A stretch of 64,000 nucleotides of DNA from Pseudomonas rhodesiae (lineage in GTDB: Bacteria > Pseudomonadota > Gammaproteobacteria > Pseudomonadales > Pseudomonadaceae). Positions 16,537 through 25,674 of the stretch are shown here, in pieces. The notes below the pieces were generated by a model that was not told where the DNA came from, searched no databases, and was given only the letters and a program-made list of their open reading frames with translations. The stretch spans positions 372,001-436,000 of the forward strand of contig NZ_VFEU01000004.1 of NCBI RefSeq assembly GCF_007858255.1. The letters run 5' to 3'. The stretch's first letter is position 1, and the number at the start of each line of letters is the position of its first letter. The position numbers and the translations under genes were made by a program.

Positions 16537-18021
16537 TCAGATCACGAATAGGTCCACGAAACGATTGACCGGCGTGGCCTCAAGCTTCGCCTGGTCTTTG
16601 CACAATGCAAAAATCTCAGCACTGCGCTGCGCGGTAAACCGCGTGGCCAGGTTGGCTTTGAACTTGTCTTCCAGCAAAGGAATTCCGTCTACGCGGCGAC
16701 GGCGATGGCCGATGGGGTATTCGACTGCCACCTGTTCGGTACAGCTGCCGTCGGTGAAGAACACCTGCACCGCATTGGCAATCGAACGCTTGTCGGCCTC
16801 CAGGTATTCGCGGCTGTAGCGCGGGTCTTCGACGATGACCATCTTGTCGCGCAGCTCGTCGATGATCGGGTGCGCAGCGTGGAACGCATCTTCGTAGTGC
16901 TCGGCCACCAGGTTGCCAAACGCCAGGGGCACGGCGGTCATGTATTGCAGGCAGTGATCGCGGTCGGCGGCATTGGCCAGTGGGCCGACCTTGGAAATGA
17001 TGCGAATCGCCGACTCGTGAGTGGTGATCACGATGCGTTCGATCTCGTGCAGACGGTTCTTGACCTGCGGATGTAACGTCACCGCCGCTTCGCAAGCGGT
17101 CTGCGCGTGAAACTCGGCGGGGAAGCTGATCTTGAACAGCACGTTTTCCATCACGTACGTGCCATAAGGCTGACTCAGGCTGAACGCCCGCTTGTCTTCG
17201 GGCTTGAGGGCCAGGTCCTGGTTGGTGTGGCTGAACAACACGTCATAGAAGCCCCATTGCGGCGCGCTCAACACCCCGGGAATGCCCATTTCACCGCGCA
17301 GCGCGATGTCCGCCAGGCGCACGCCACGGCTGGAAGCATCCCCCGCCGCCCAGGATTTGCGCGAACCGGCATTCGGCGCATGGCGATAAGTGCGCAGTGC
17401 CTGCCCATCGACAAACCCGTGGGACAGCGCCGACAGCAACTGCTCGCGATTGGCGCCCATCAGCTTTGCGCTGACGGCGGTAGAGGCGACTTTCACCAGC
17501 AGCACATGGTCGAGGCCGACACGGTTGAACGAATTTTCCAGGGCAATTACGCCCTGGATTTCATGGGCCATGATCATCGCTTCCAGCACCGCACGCACGG
17601 TCAGCGGCGCATCGCCATTGGCCACGCGTTTTTGCGACAGGTGATCGGCCACGGCGAGGATGGCGCCCAGGTTATCCGAGGGGTGGCCCCATTCGGCGGC
17701 CAGCCAGGTGTCGTTGTAGTCGAGCCAGCGCACGCTGCAGCCGATGTCCCAGGCCGCCTTGACCGGGTCCAGTCGATAGGCGGTACCCGGCACCCGCGCG
17801 CCGAACGGCACCACCGTACCTTCCACCATCGGCCCCAGATGCTTGGTGCATTCCGGGAAACGCAAGGCCAGCAGGCCGCAGCCGAGGGTGTCCATCAGGC
17901 AGTGGCGGGCGGTGTCCAGGGCGGTTTGCGACTCGATGCGGTAGGTGAGGACGTAATCGGCGATGTCCTGCAAGACCTGGTCATAGTCAGGACGATTATT
18001 CTGGTCGACATTGGCGCTCAT
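16537..18021 (-). CDS. prpD: 2-methylcitrate dehydratase PrpD
   Basis: 494 residues of the MmgE/PrpD family, with the typical [20 protein letters not shown] block near the N-terminus and [19 protein letters not shown] in the middle. PrpD dehydrates 2-methylcitrate in the methylcitrate cycle; when AcnD and PrpF are also present it is partly redundant. It is the last gene of the prp operon. The start ATG at 18021 has GGAG eight bases upstream. A REP element separates it from prpF, so its mRNA level may differ from the rest of the operon. Confidence 0.95.
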   Translation of the reverse strand: MSANVDQNNRPDYDQVLQDIADYVLTYRIESQTALDTARHCLMDTLGCGLLALRFPECTKHLGPMVEGTVVPFGARVPGTAYRLDPVKAAWDIGCSVRWLDYNDTWLAAEWGHPSDNLGAILAVADHLSQKRVANGDAPLTVRAVLEAMIMAHEIQGVIALENSFNRVGLDHVLLVKVASTAVSAKLMGANREQLLSALSHGFVDGQALRTYRHAPNAGSRKSWAAGDASSRGVRLADIALRGEMGIPGVLSAPQWGFYDVLFSHTNQDLALKPEDKRAFSLSQPYGTYVMENVLFKISFPAEFHAQTACEAAVTLHPQVKNRLHEIERIVITTHESAIRIISKVGPLANAADRDHCLQYMTAVPLAFGNLVAEHYEDAFHAAHPIIDELRDKMVIVEDPRYSREYLEADKRSIANAVQVFFTDGSCTEQVAVEYPIGHRRRRVDGIPLLEDKFKANLATRFTAQRSAEIFALCKDQAKLEATPVNRFVDLFVI

Positions 18022-18106
18022 GGCAGTTCTCCACAGTGGGTTAGGGGTTGCTCCGTCCTCAGGGTCAGGGTTGATCGCTTCGCAGGTCTGAGTGCCTGCT
18101 TATGGC

Positions 18107-18133
18107 TGTGGGAGGGGCTTACCGCCTCCCACA
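18107..18133. repeat. REP element inside the prp operon
   Basis: GTGGGAGGGGCTTACCGCCTCCCAC, an imperfect palindrome with 8-9 bp arms, between prpD and prpF. It may stabilise the upstream mRNA or partly stop transcription. Confidence 0.8.
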
Positions 18134-18148
18134 GGATGGGTGCCGGGC

Positions 18149-19339
18149 TTAGAAAGCGTCGCCGGGGATGCGTACGAAACCTTCCATCAACACCCGCGCA
18201 CTGCGGCTCATGATGGCTTTCTTCACCACCCATTCACCGTTCACTTGAGTGGCCTCGGCGCCAACACGCAAGGTGCCAGACGGATGCCCGAAACGCACGG
18301 CGTTGCGCTCGACACCCCCGGCCGCCAGGTTGACCAGCGTCCCGGAGATTGCCGCGGCGGTGCCGATCGCTACCGCCGCGGTGCCCATCATGGCGTGGTG
18401 CAACTTGCCCATGGACAGGGCGCGCACCAGTAGGTCGACATCGCCGGCCTTGATTGCCTTGCCGCTGGACGCCACGTAATCGGCGGGCTTGGCCACAAAC
18501 GCGACCTTCGGCGTGTGCTGACGCTGGGCGGCTTCGTCCAGATGCTTGATCAAGCCCATACGCAAAGCGCCATGGGCGCGCACGGTCTCGAACATCGCCA
18601 GGGCCTTGGGGTCGCTGTTGATCGCGCCTTGCAGTTCGGTGCCGGTGTAGCCGAGGTCTTCGGCGTTAATAAAAATCGTCGGGATGCCGGCGTTGATCAG
18701 CGTGGCTTTGAACGTGCCCACACCCGGCACCTCCAGCTCGTCCACCAGGTTGCCGGTGGGGAACATCGAGCCGCCGCCGCCCTCTTCTTCCGCCGCCGGG
18801 TCCATGAATTCCAACTGCACTTCGGCGGCCGGGAAGGTCACGCCGTCCAACTCGAAGTCGCCGGTTTCCTGGACCGCGCCGTCGGTGATCGGCACATGGG
18901 CAATGATGGTTTTGCCGATATTGGCCTGCCAGATGCGCACCACGGCCACGCCATCTCGCGGCACGCGGGCCGGGTCCACCAGGCCGGCGCTGATGGCGAA
19001 CGAGCCCACCGCCGCCGACAGATTGCCGCAGTTACCGCTCCAGTCCACGAATGGCTTGTCGATGGAGACCTGACCGAACAGATAGTCCACGTCGTGCTCG
19101 GGGCGAGTGCTTTTGGCCAGGATCACGGTTTTGCTGGTGCTCGACGTGGCGCCGCCCATGCCGTCGATCTGTTTGTCATAGGGGTCGGGGCTGCCGATCA
19201 CCCGCAGCAACAAGGCGTCGCGTGCGGCCCCCGGCACCTGCGCCGACGCGGGCAGGTCCTGGAGGCTGAAAAAAACGCCCTTGCTGGTGCCGCCACGCAT
19301 ATAGGTGGCGGGGATTTTGATTTGCGGTGCGTGTGCCAT
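18149..19339 (-). CDS. prpF: 2-methylaconitate cis-trans isomerase PrpF
   Basis: 396 residues of the PrpF family, starting MAHAPQIKIPATYMRGGTSKG. PrpF isomerises the 2-methylaconitate produced by AcnD so that the cycle can continue. The family Gly-Gly-Thr and DNCGNL-like motif (SGNCGNLSAAVG) are present. Start at ATG 19339: AGAGG is six bases upstream, while an ATG at 19345 sits against the SD. The SD lies in the few bases between acnD and prpF, so the two are translated in tandem. Confidence 0.95.
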   Translation of the reverse strand: MAHAPQIKIPATYMRGGTSKGVFFSLQDLPASAQVPGAARDALLLRVIGSPDPYDKQIDGMGGATSSTSKTVILAKSTRPEHDVDYLFGQVSIDKPFVDWSGNCGNLSAAVGSFAISAGLVDPARVPRDGVAVVRIWQANIGKTIIAHVPITDGAVQETGDFELDGVTFPAAEVQLEFMDPAAEEEGGGGSMFPTGNLVDELEVPGVGTFKATLINAGIPTIFINAEDLGYTGTELQGAINSDPKALAMFETVRAHGALRMGLIKHLDEAAQRQHTPKVAFVAKPADYVASSGKAIKAGDVDLLVRALSMGKLHHAMMGTAAVAIGTAAAISGTLVNLAAGGVERNAVRFGHPSGTLRVGAEATQVNGEWVVKKAIMSRSARVLMEGFVRIPGDAF

Positions 19340-19350
19340 GTTCATCCTCT

Positions 19351-21945
19351 TCAGGCGGTGGCCGCCGATTCCAGGAAGTCCTGGGCAAAACGCTGCAACA
19401 CGCCGCCCGCCTCGTAGATCGACACTTCTTCGGCGGTGTCCAGGCGGCAGGTCACCGGCACTTCGACACGTTCGCCATTCTTGCGATTGATCACCAGGGT
19501 CAATTGCGCGCGCGGGGTGCGGGCGCCGACCACGTCATAGGTTTCGCTGCCGTCGATCTGCAAGGTATGGCGGTTGGTGCCCGGCAGGAACTCCAGCGGC
19601 AACACGCCCATGCCCACCAGGTTGGTGCGGTGGATACGCTCGAAGCCTTCGGCGGCAATCGCTTCCACACCGGCCAGACGCACGCCCTTGGCCGCCCAGT
19701 CACGGGACGAGCCCTGACCGTAATCGGCGCCGGCGATGATGATCAACGGCTGCTTGCGCTCCATGTAGGTTTCGATGGCTTCCCACATCCGCGTGACCTT
19801 GCCTTCCGGTTCGATGCGCGCCAGGGAGCCCTGCTTGACCTTGCCGTTCTCGACGACCATTTCGTTGAACAGTTTCGGATTGGCGAAAGTGGCGCGCTGC
19901 GCGGTCAGGTGGTCGCCACGGTGCGTGGCGTAGGAGTTGAAGTCCACTTCCGGCAAGCCCATTTTCGCCAGGTACTCACCGGCGGCGCTGTCGAGCATGA
20001 TCGCGTTGGAAGGCGACAGGTGATCGGTGGTGATGTTGTCCGGCAGCACCGCCAGCGGGCGCATGCCCTTGAGCGGCCGCGCCCCGGCCAGCGCGCCCTC
20101 CCAGTACGGCGGACGGCGGATATAGGTACTTTGCGGGCGCCAGTCGTACAGCGGCGCGACTTTCGGGCCGGTGTCCTCGTGCACCGCGAACATCGGGATA
20201 TACACGGCGCGGAACTGCTCCGGCTTGACCGACGCCTGAACCACCGCGTCGATTTCCTCATCGCTTGGCCAGATGTCCTGCAGGCGGATTTCCTTGCCAT
20301 GGGCGTCGTGGCCGAGCACGTCCTTTTCGATATCGAAACGGATGGTGCCAGCAATCGCGTAGGCCACTACCAACGGCGGCGACGCGAGAAACGCCTGCTT
20401 GGCGTACGGGTGAATACGCCCATCGAAGTTGCGGTTGCCCGACAGCACGGCGGTGGCGTACAGGTCGCGGTCGATGATTTCCTGCTGGATCACCGGGTCC
20501 AGCGCGCCGGACATGCCATTGCAGGTAGTGCAGGCAAACGCCACCACGCCAAAACCGAGTTTTTCCAGTTCATGGCCCAGGCCGGCTTCTTCCAGGTACA
20601 TGGCCACAGTTTTCGAACCCGGTGCCAGGGACGATTTGACCCACGGCTTGCGTGTCAGCCCCAGTTTGTTGGCATTGCGCGCCAACAAGCCCGCGGCGAT
20701 CACGTTGCGCGGGTTGCTGGTGTTGGTGCAGCTGGTGATGGCGGCAATGATCACCGCGCCGTCGGGCATTTGACCGGGCACTTCGTCCCATTGGCCGCTG
20801 ATGCCTTTGGAGGCCAGGTCGCGGGTGGCGACGCGAGCGTGGGGGTTGCTCGGGCCGGCCATATTGCGCACGACGCTGGAGAGGTCGAAGGTCAGGCCGC
20901 GCTCGTATTGCGCGCCCTTGAGATCGTCGGCCCACAACCCGGTGTGACGCGCGTACTGCTCGACCAGCGCGACCTGTTGGTCTTCACGCCCGGTGAGCTT
21001 GAGGTACGCGATGGTCTGTTGATCGATGTAGAACATCGCCGCGGTGGCGCCGTACTCCGGGGCCATGTTGGAGATGGTCGCGCGGTCGCCGAGGGTCAGT
21101 TTGGACGCGCCCTCACCGAAAAATTCCAGCCAGGCGCCAACCACTTTCTGTTGGCGCAGAAACTCAGTCAACGCCAGCACCATATCGGTGGCGGTGATGC
21201 CCGGTTGCAGCTTGCCGGTCAGCTCCACGCCCACGCTTTCCGGCAGGCGCATCCATGAGGCGCGGCCGAGCATCACGCTCTCGGCTTCCAGGCCGCCGAC
21301 GCCGATGGCGATCACACCCAGAGCATCCACATGGGGGGTATGGCTGTCGGTGCCGACGCAGGTATCGGGGAACGCCACCCCGTCGCGCACTTGGATCACC
21401 GGAGACATTTTCTCCAGGTTGATCTGGTGCATGATGCCGTTGCCCGGCGGGATCACGTCGACGTTCTTGAACGCCTTCTTGGTCCACTCGATAAAGTGGA
21501 AACGGTCTTCGTTGCGACGGTCTTCGATGGCGCGGTTTTTCTCAAAAGCCTGCGGATCGGCACCGCCCGCTTCGACGGCCAGGGAGTGGTCGACGATCAA
21601 CTGCGTCGGCACCACCGGATTGACCTGCGCCGGGTCGCCGCCTTGTTGGGCGATGGCATCGCGCAGGCCGGCGAGGTCCACCAGGGCGGTCTGACCGAGG
21701 ATGTCATGGCACACAACACGTGCCGGGAACCACGGAAAGTCCAGGTCGCGCTTGCGCTCGATCAGTTGGCTCAAGGACGCGTTGAGGGTGGCGGGGTCGC
21801 AGCGACGCACCAGGTTCTCGGCAAGCACACGAGAGGTATAAGGCAGCGTGGCATAGGCGCCGGGACGAATGGCATCGACCGCCGCACGGGCATCGAAGTA
21901 ATCCAGGCGACTGCCGGGGAGCGGTTTGCGAAATTCAGTGTTCAT
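19351..21945 (-). CDS. acnD: Fe/S-dependent 2-methylisocitrate dehydratase AcnD
   Basis: 864 residues, aconitase family. The [4Fe-4S] ligands are in SCTNTSNP and CTTCNGMSG; substrate motifs include VVPTQLIVDHSL, VGTDSHTPH and the C-terminal swivel domain with GADYGQGSSRDWAAKG. AcnD converts 2-methylcitrate to 2-methylaconitate and needs PrpF, which follows it immediately. A 137-base gap with a REP separates it from prpC. Confidence 0.96.
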   Translation of the reverse strand: MNTEFRKPLPGSRLDYFDARAAVDAIRPGAYATLPYTSRVLAENLVRRCDPATLNASLSQLIERKRDLDFPWFPARVVCHDILGQTALVDLAGLRDAIAQQGGDPAQVNPVVPTQLIVDHSLAVEAGGADPQAFEKNRAIEDRRNEDRFHFIEWTKKAFKNVDVIPPGNGIMHQINLEKMSPVIQVRDGVAFPDTCVGTDSHTPHVDALGVIAIGVGGLEAESVMLGRASWMRLPESVGVELTGKLQPGITATDMVLALTEFLRQQKVVGAWLEFFGEGASKLTLGDRATISNMAPEYGATAAMFYIDQQTIAYLKLTGREDQQVALVEQYARHTGLWADDLKGAQYERGLTFDLSSVVRNMAGPSNPHARVATRDLASKGISGQWDEVPGQMPDGAVIIAAITSCTNTSNPRNVIAAGLLARNANKLGLTRKPWVKSSLAPGSKTVAMYLEEAGLGHELEKLGFGVVAFACTTCNGMSGALDPVIQQEIIDRDLYATAVLSGNRNFDGRIHPYAKQAFLASPPLVVAYAIAGTIRFDIEKDVLGHDAHGKEIRLQDIWPSDEEIDAVVQASVKPEQFRAVYIPMFAVHEDTGPKVAPLYDWRPQSTYIRRPPYWEGALAGARPLKGMRPLAVLPDNITTDHLSPSNAIMLDSAAGEYLAKMGLPEVDFNSYATHRGDHLTAQRATFANPKLFNEMVVENGKVKQGSLARIEPEGKVTRMWEAIETYMERKQPLIIIAGADYGQGSSRDWAAKGVRLAGVEAIAAEGFERIHRTNLVGMGVLPLEFLPGTNRHTLQIDGSETYDVVGARTPRAQLTLVINRKNGERVEVPVTCRLDTAEEVSIYEAGGVLQRFAQDFLESAATA

Positions 21946-22014
21946 CGGTCAGGACTCGGTCACGGTGATTGCAAAAGGAAGACCTGCGCCGATCCAAAAT
22001 TGAAATGCGACTTA

Positions 22015-22044
22015 AATGTGGAAGGGGCTTGCCCCTCCCACACT
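22015..22044. repeat. REP element between prpC and acnD
   Basis: TGTGGAAGGGGCTTGCCCCTCCCACA, a near-perfect palindrome within the prp transcription unit. Confidence 0.85.
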
Positions 22045-22082
22045 GGGTCCGGTTTCTACTTCGAGATCGTCGGTGTTCCCAT

Positions 22083-23210
22083 TCAGCGACGTTCGATTGG
22101 CACGAACTTGCGCTGCTCGACGCCGATGTACTCGGCGCTCGGACGGATGATGCGGTTGTTGGCACGTTGTTCGAACACATGGGCGGCCCAGCCGGTCAGG
22201 CGCGAGCACACGAAGATCGGCGTGAACAGCTTGGTCGGGATACCCATGAAGTGGTACGCCGAGGCATGGTAGAAGTCGGCGTTGGGGAACAGTTTCTTCT
22301 GCTCCCACATGGTCTTGTCGATGGCTTCGGACACCGGGAACAGCACGGTGTCGCCCACTTCATCGGCAAGTTTCTTCGCCCAGCCCTTGATCACTTCGTT
22401 ACGCGGGTCGCTGTCTTTGTAGATCGCGTGGCCGAACCCCATGATCTTGTCTTTGCGCGCCAGCATGCCAAGGGTGCCTTCCACCGCTTCTTCGGCCGAG
22501 GCGAAGCGCTCGATCATTTCCATCGCCGCTTCGTTGGCGCCGCCGTGCAGTGGGCCGCGCAGGGAACCGATGGCGGCGGTGACACAGGAATACAGGTCGG
22601 ACAGGGTCGAGGCGCAGACCCGCGCGGTGAAGGTCGAGGCGTTGAATTCATGCTCGGCGTAGAGGATCAACGACACGTTCATCACTTTGACGTGCAACTC
22701 GCTCGGCGTCTTGCCGTGCAGCAGGTGCAGGAAGTGGCCGCCGATGCTCGGCTCGTCGCTCACGCAGTCGATGCGCTGGCCGTCGTGGCTGAAGCGGTAC
22801 CAGTAGCACATGATCGCTGGGAACGCGGCGAGCAGGCGGTCGGTGACATCGCGCTGGGCGCTGAAGTCTTTTTCCGGCTCGATATTGCCCAGGAACGAGC
22901 AACCGGTGCGCATCACATCCATCGGGTGGGCGTCGGCGGGGATGCGTTCGAGCACTTCTTTGAGCGCCTGAGGCAGGTCGCGCAATTTGCTCAGCTTGGC
23001 ACTGTAGGCTGCCAATTCGGTCTTGCTCGGCAGCTCGCCGTACAGCAACAGGTAGGCGACTTCTTCGAATTGCGCGTCGGCGGCCAATTCACGCACGTCG
23101 TAGCCGCGATAGGTCAAGCCGGCACCGGCCTGGCCCACGGTGGACAGTGCAGTCTGCCCGGCCACCTGACCACGCAGGCCGGCGCCACTCAATACTTTTG
23201 CTTCAGCCAT
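22083..23210 (-). CDS. prpC: 2-methylcitrate synthase PrpC
   Basis: 375 residues, the length of PrpC rather than the longer GltA. The citrate synthase fold is shown by LLYGELPSKTEL, HGGANEAAMEM (catalytic His region), MGFGHAIYKDSDPR and the C-terminal GWAAHVFEQ with arginine motifs. It joins propionyl-CoA and oxaloacetate. SD GGAGAAG before ATG at 23210. Follows prpB by 41 bases in the operon. Confidence 0.96.
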   Translation of the reverse strand: MAEAKVLSGAGLRGQVAGQTALSTVGQAGAGLTYRGYDVRELAADAQFEEVAYLLLYGELPSKTELAAYSAKLSKLRDLPQALKEVLERIPADAHPMDVMRTGCSFLGNIEPEKDFSAQRDVTDRLLAAFPAIMCYWYRFSHDGQRIDCVSDEPSIGGHFLHLLHGKTPSELHVKVMNVSLILYAEHEFNASTFTARVCASTLSDLYSCVTAAIGSLRGPLHGGANEAAMEMIERFASAEEAVEGTLGMLARKDKIMGFGHAIYKDSDPRNEVIKGWAKKLADEVGDTVLFPVSEAIDKTMWEQKKLFPNADFYHASAYHFMGIPTKLFTPIFVCSRLTGWAAHVFEQRANNRIIRPSAEYIGVEQRKFVPIERR

Positions 23211-23251
23211 GGTTCTTCTCCAATTTTGTAGTTATCTGGGAGGCGCTGCGC

Positions 23252-24145
23252 TTATTTCTTGGCGGCGAACAGCGCGTCGAGCTTCTGCTCGAAGGTGTGG
23301 TAGTCGATGCGATCGTAAAGCTCCATGCGGGTTTGCATGGTGTCGATCACATTCTGTTGGGTGCCGTCGCGACGGATCGCGGTGTACACGTTTTCGGCGG
23401 CCTTGTTCATGGCACGGAAGGCCGAGAGCGGGTACAGCACCAGGGAAACATCCGCAGATTTCAACTGTTCGGTGGTGTACAGCGGGGTCGCGCCGAATTC
23501 GGTGATATTGGCCAGGATCGGCGCTTTCACCCGCGCGGCGAACAGTTTGTACATCTCAAGCTCGGTGATTGCTTCCGGGAACACCATATCAGCACCGGCT
23601 TCGATGCACGCTGCGGCACGCTCCAGAGCGGACTCCAGGCCCTCGACGGCCAAGGCATCGGTGCGCGCCATGATCACGAAGCTGTCATCGGTGCGCGCAT
23701 CCACGGCAGCCTTGATGCGGTCGACCATTTCCTGCTGGGACACGATTTCTTTGTTCGGACGATGGCCGCAGCGCTTGGCCCCGACCTGGTCCTCGATATG
23801 GATGGCGGCCGCGCCGAACTTGATCATCGACTTGACGGTGCGCGCCACGTTGAACGCCGAGGAGCCGAAACCGGTGTCCACGTCCACCAGCAGCGGCAGG
23901 TCGCACACGTCGGTGATGCGGCGCACGTCGGTCAGCACGTCATCCAGGCCGGTGATGCCCAGGTCCGGCACGCCCAGGGAGCCGGCGGCCACCCCGCCGC
24001 CCGAGAGGTAGATGGCCTTGAAGCCGGCGCGCTTGGCCAGCAACGCATGGTTGGCGTTGATCGTGCCGACCACCTGCAAGGGGTGCTCACTGGCCACCGC
24101 ATCACGGAAACGCTGGCCTGGCGTGCTGTTATTGTTGGAACTCAT
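23252..24145 (-). CDS. prpB: 2-methylisocitrate lyase PrpB
   Basis: 297 residues of the isocitrate lyase/PEP mutase family. The catalytic loop is KRCGH (in [15 protein letters not shown]); metal-binding DVDTGFG and the E-D pair IHIEDQ are present. It splits 2-methylisocitrate to pyruvate and succinate. The ATG at 24145 overlaps the regulator's stop codon (ATGA), so translation is coupled to that gene. Confidence 0.96.
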   Translation of the reverse strand: MSSNNNSTPGQRFRDAVASEHPLQVVGTINANHALLAKRAGFKAIYLSGGGVAAGSLGVPDLGITGLDDVLTDVRRITDVCDLPLLVDVDTGFGSSAFNVARTVKSMIKFGAAAIHIEDQVGAKRCGHRPNKEIVSQQEMVDRIKAAVDARTDDSFVIMARTDALAVEGLESALERAAACIEAGADMVFPEAITELEMYKLFAARVKAPILANITEFGATPLYTTEQLKSADVSLVLYPLSAFRAMNKAAENVYTAIRRDGTQQNVIDTMQTRMELYDRIDYHTFEQKLDALFAAKK

Positions 24146-24864
24146 GACTCACCTCGCTGAGTGGCTGTCTGGGTGGCGCCGTCGGGGAAATGACGGGCGA
24201 TATTGCGCTTGGAGGCGCCGATATGCCGGCGCATCAATAATTCGGCCAGTTCGCCGTCGCGGTCGGCAATCGCATCCAGAATGCGATGGTGCTCGGCAAA
24301 TGCCTGGCGTGGACGGTTGGGCGTGGCGGAAAACTGGATGCGGTACATGCGCACCAATTGGTACAGCTCGCCGCAGAGCATCTGGGTCAGGGTACGGTTG
24401 CCCGCGCCTTGAATGATGCGGTAATGGAAATCGAAGTCGCCTTCCTGCTGGTAATAGCCGACACCGGCCTGGAACGCCGCATCCCGCTCATGGGTATGCA
24501 GCACCTGGCGCAACTCTTCGATCTCGGCGTCGGTCATGCGCTCGGCCGCCAGGCGACAGGCCATGCCTTCCAGGGATTCGCGGATTTCGTACAGCTCGAT
24601 CAGCTCGGCATGGCTGAGCGAAACCACCCGCGCGCCTACATGGGGCACCCGCACCAGCAGACGCTGGCCTTCCAGGCGATGGATCGCTTCACGCAGCGGG
24701 CCGCGGCTGATGCCGTAGGTGCGCGCCAGTTCCGGCTCGGAAATCTTACTGCCGGGGGCGATCTCACCTTTGACGATGGCGGCCTGGATACGCCGAAAGA
24801 CGTTCTCCGACATTGTTTGGGAGTCGTCCGACGCCACCGTCGGAAGCTCTGCTTGAACCCGCAT
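24142..24864 (-). CDS. GntR/FadR-type regulator of the prp operon
   Basis: 240 residues from ATG at 24864. The GntR winged helix is at about 20-88 ([27 protein letters not shown]); the FCD ligand domain at about 95-220 includes [18 protein letters not shown] and metal-type histidines ([19 protein letters not shown]). FCD sensors bind carboxylic acids, so methylcitrate-cycle intermediates are likely ligands. It is the first gene of the prp operon and overlaps prpB. Palindromes around its start suggest self-control. The E. coli-type PrpR (sigma-54 activator) is replaced by this GntR protein in pseudomonads. Confidence 0.93.
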   Translation of the reverse strand: MRVQAELPTVASDDSQTMSENVFRRIQAAIVKGEIAPGSKISEPELARTYGISRGPLREAIHRLEGQRLLVRVPHVGARVVSLSHAELIELYEIRESLEGMACRLAAERMTDAEIEELRQVLHTHERDAAFQAGVGYYQQEGDFDFHYRIIQGAGNRTLTQMLCGELYQLVRMYRIQFSATPNRPRQAFAEHHRILDAIADRDGELAELLMRRHIGASKRNIARHFPDGATQTATQRGES

Positions 24865-24949
24865 ATTGTCGACACCTTTAAAACCAATGCGGCAAAAACT
24901 AGCCAATAGACCGCAGCTAGTCAAAGAATAAATGCACATTGTCGACAAT
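24865..24949 (-). promoter_or_regulatory. Two TTGTCGACA boxes: candidate GntR operators of the prp operon
   Basis: A perfect 12-bp palindrome ATTGTCGACAAT is at 24938-24949 and a near copy ATTGTCGACA at 24865-24874, directly before the regulator's ATG. Their 73-base spacing and position upstream of the prp operon fit dimer sites for the GntR protein. The sequence is seen; binding is inferred. Confidence 0.75.
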
Positions 24950-25132
24950 CGTCTAATAACCTCCCTGCGATTGCGCACAACATGGCCGGCTGCCAGCGCT
25001 GGCGTCAGAAAAGCATCATGCTAGAATGCCCGCCGCCTTTGCCTGACGTCTTTTGATGAAAGGGCGTACCAGAGATTGCGCAGTCATGCCAGTCGCCATG
25101 AATGAACATCGCACTGCACTGCCTCAGGATCT

Positions 25133-25669
25133 ATGACACTCAAGCCCCTCCCCCTATTGTTTTGCCTGCTGGCCATCCCAAGCCTTGGCGCTGCCGCCGA
25201 GAAGACTGTGTATGGCCTCAACGAATACGCCCAACTGGCCGGCATCGACCTGGAAGTCGCCGCCAAACTGGACACCGGCGCCAAGACCGCCTCCCTAAGC
25301 GCCCGCGATATCAAACGCTTCAAGCGCAACGGTGAGTCTTGGGTGCGCTTCTACCTGGCGATCGACACCGCCCACTCCCACCCCATCGAACGCCCCCTGG
25401 CCCGGGTCAGCAAAATCAAGCGCCGCGCCGGTGACTACGACCCCGATGAGGACAAGAACTACACCGCCCGCCCGGTGATTGCCCTGGATATCTGCATGGG
25501 CACCGCTTTACGCAGCATCGAAGTGAACTTGACTGACCGCAGCGCTTTCCAATATCCGCTGCTGATTGGCTCCGAAGCGCTCAAACGCTTTGATGCGCTG
25601 GTCGATCCGAGTCTTAAATATGCAGCAGGCAAACCCGCCTGCGCCGCCGACGCTCATACCGCCGAGTAA
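25133..25669 (+). CDS. Retropepsin-like (RimK-associated) aspartic protease family protein
   Basis: 178 residues: signal-like N-terminus (MTLKPLPLLFCLLAIPSLGA) and then a retropepsin-like fold with the DTGAKTAS active-site motif (Asp47-Thr-Gly-Ala). Automatic annotation often calls this family 'ATP-dependent zinc protease', which is not supported by any ATP or zinc motif here. The export signal places it in the periplasm. It is five bases from the inactive-transglutaminase gene and belongs with the ATP-grasp gene after that; this triad recurs in gammaproteobacteria. Exact substrate unknown. Confidence 0.82.
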   Translation: MTLKPLPLLFCLLAIPSLGAAAEKTVYGLNEYAQLAGIDLEVAAKLDTGAKTASLSARDIKRFKRNGESWVRFYLAIDTAHSHPIERPLARVSKIKRRAGDYDPDEDKNYTARPVIALDICMGTALRSIEVNLTDRSAFQYPLLIGSEALKRFDALVDPSLKYAAGKPACAADAHTAE

Positions 25670-25674
25670 CCCGA

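Noticed and set aside
19327..21258. 643-codon open frame antisense to acnD
   Set aside because: Mirror frame of a gene with complete aconitase motifs.
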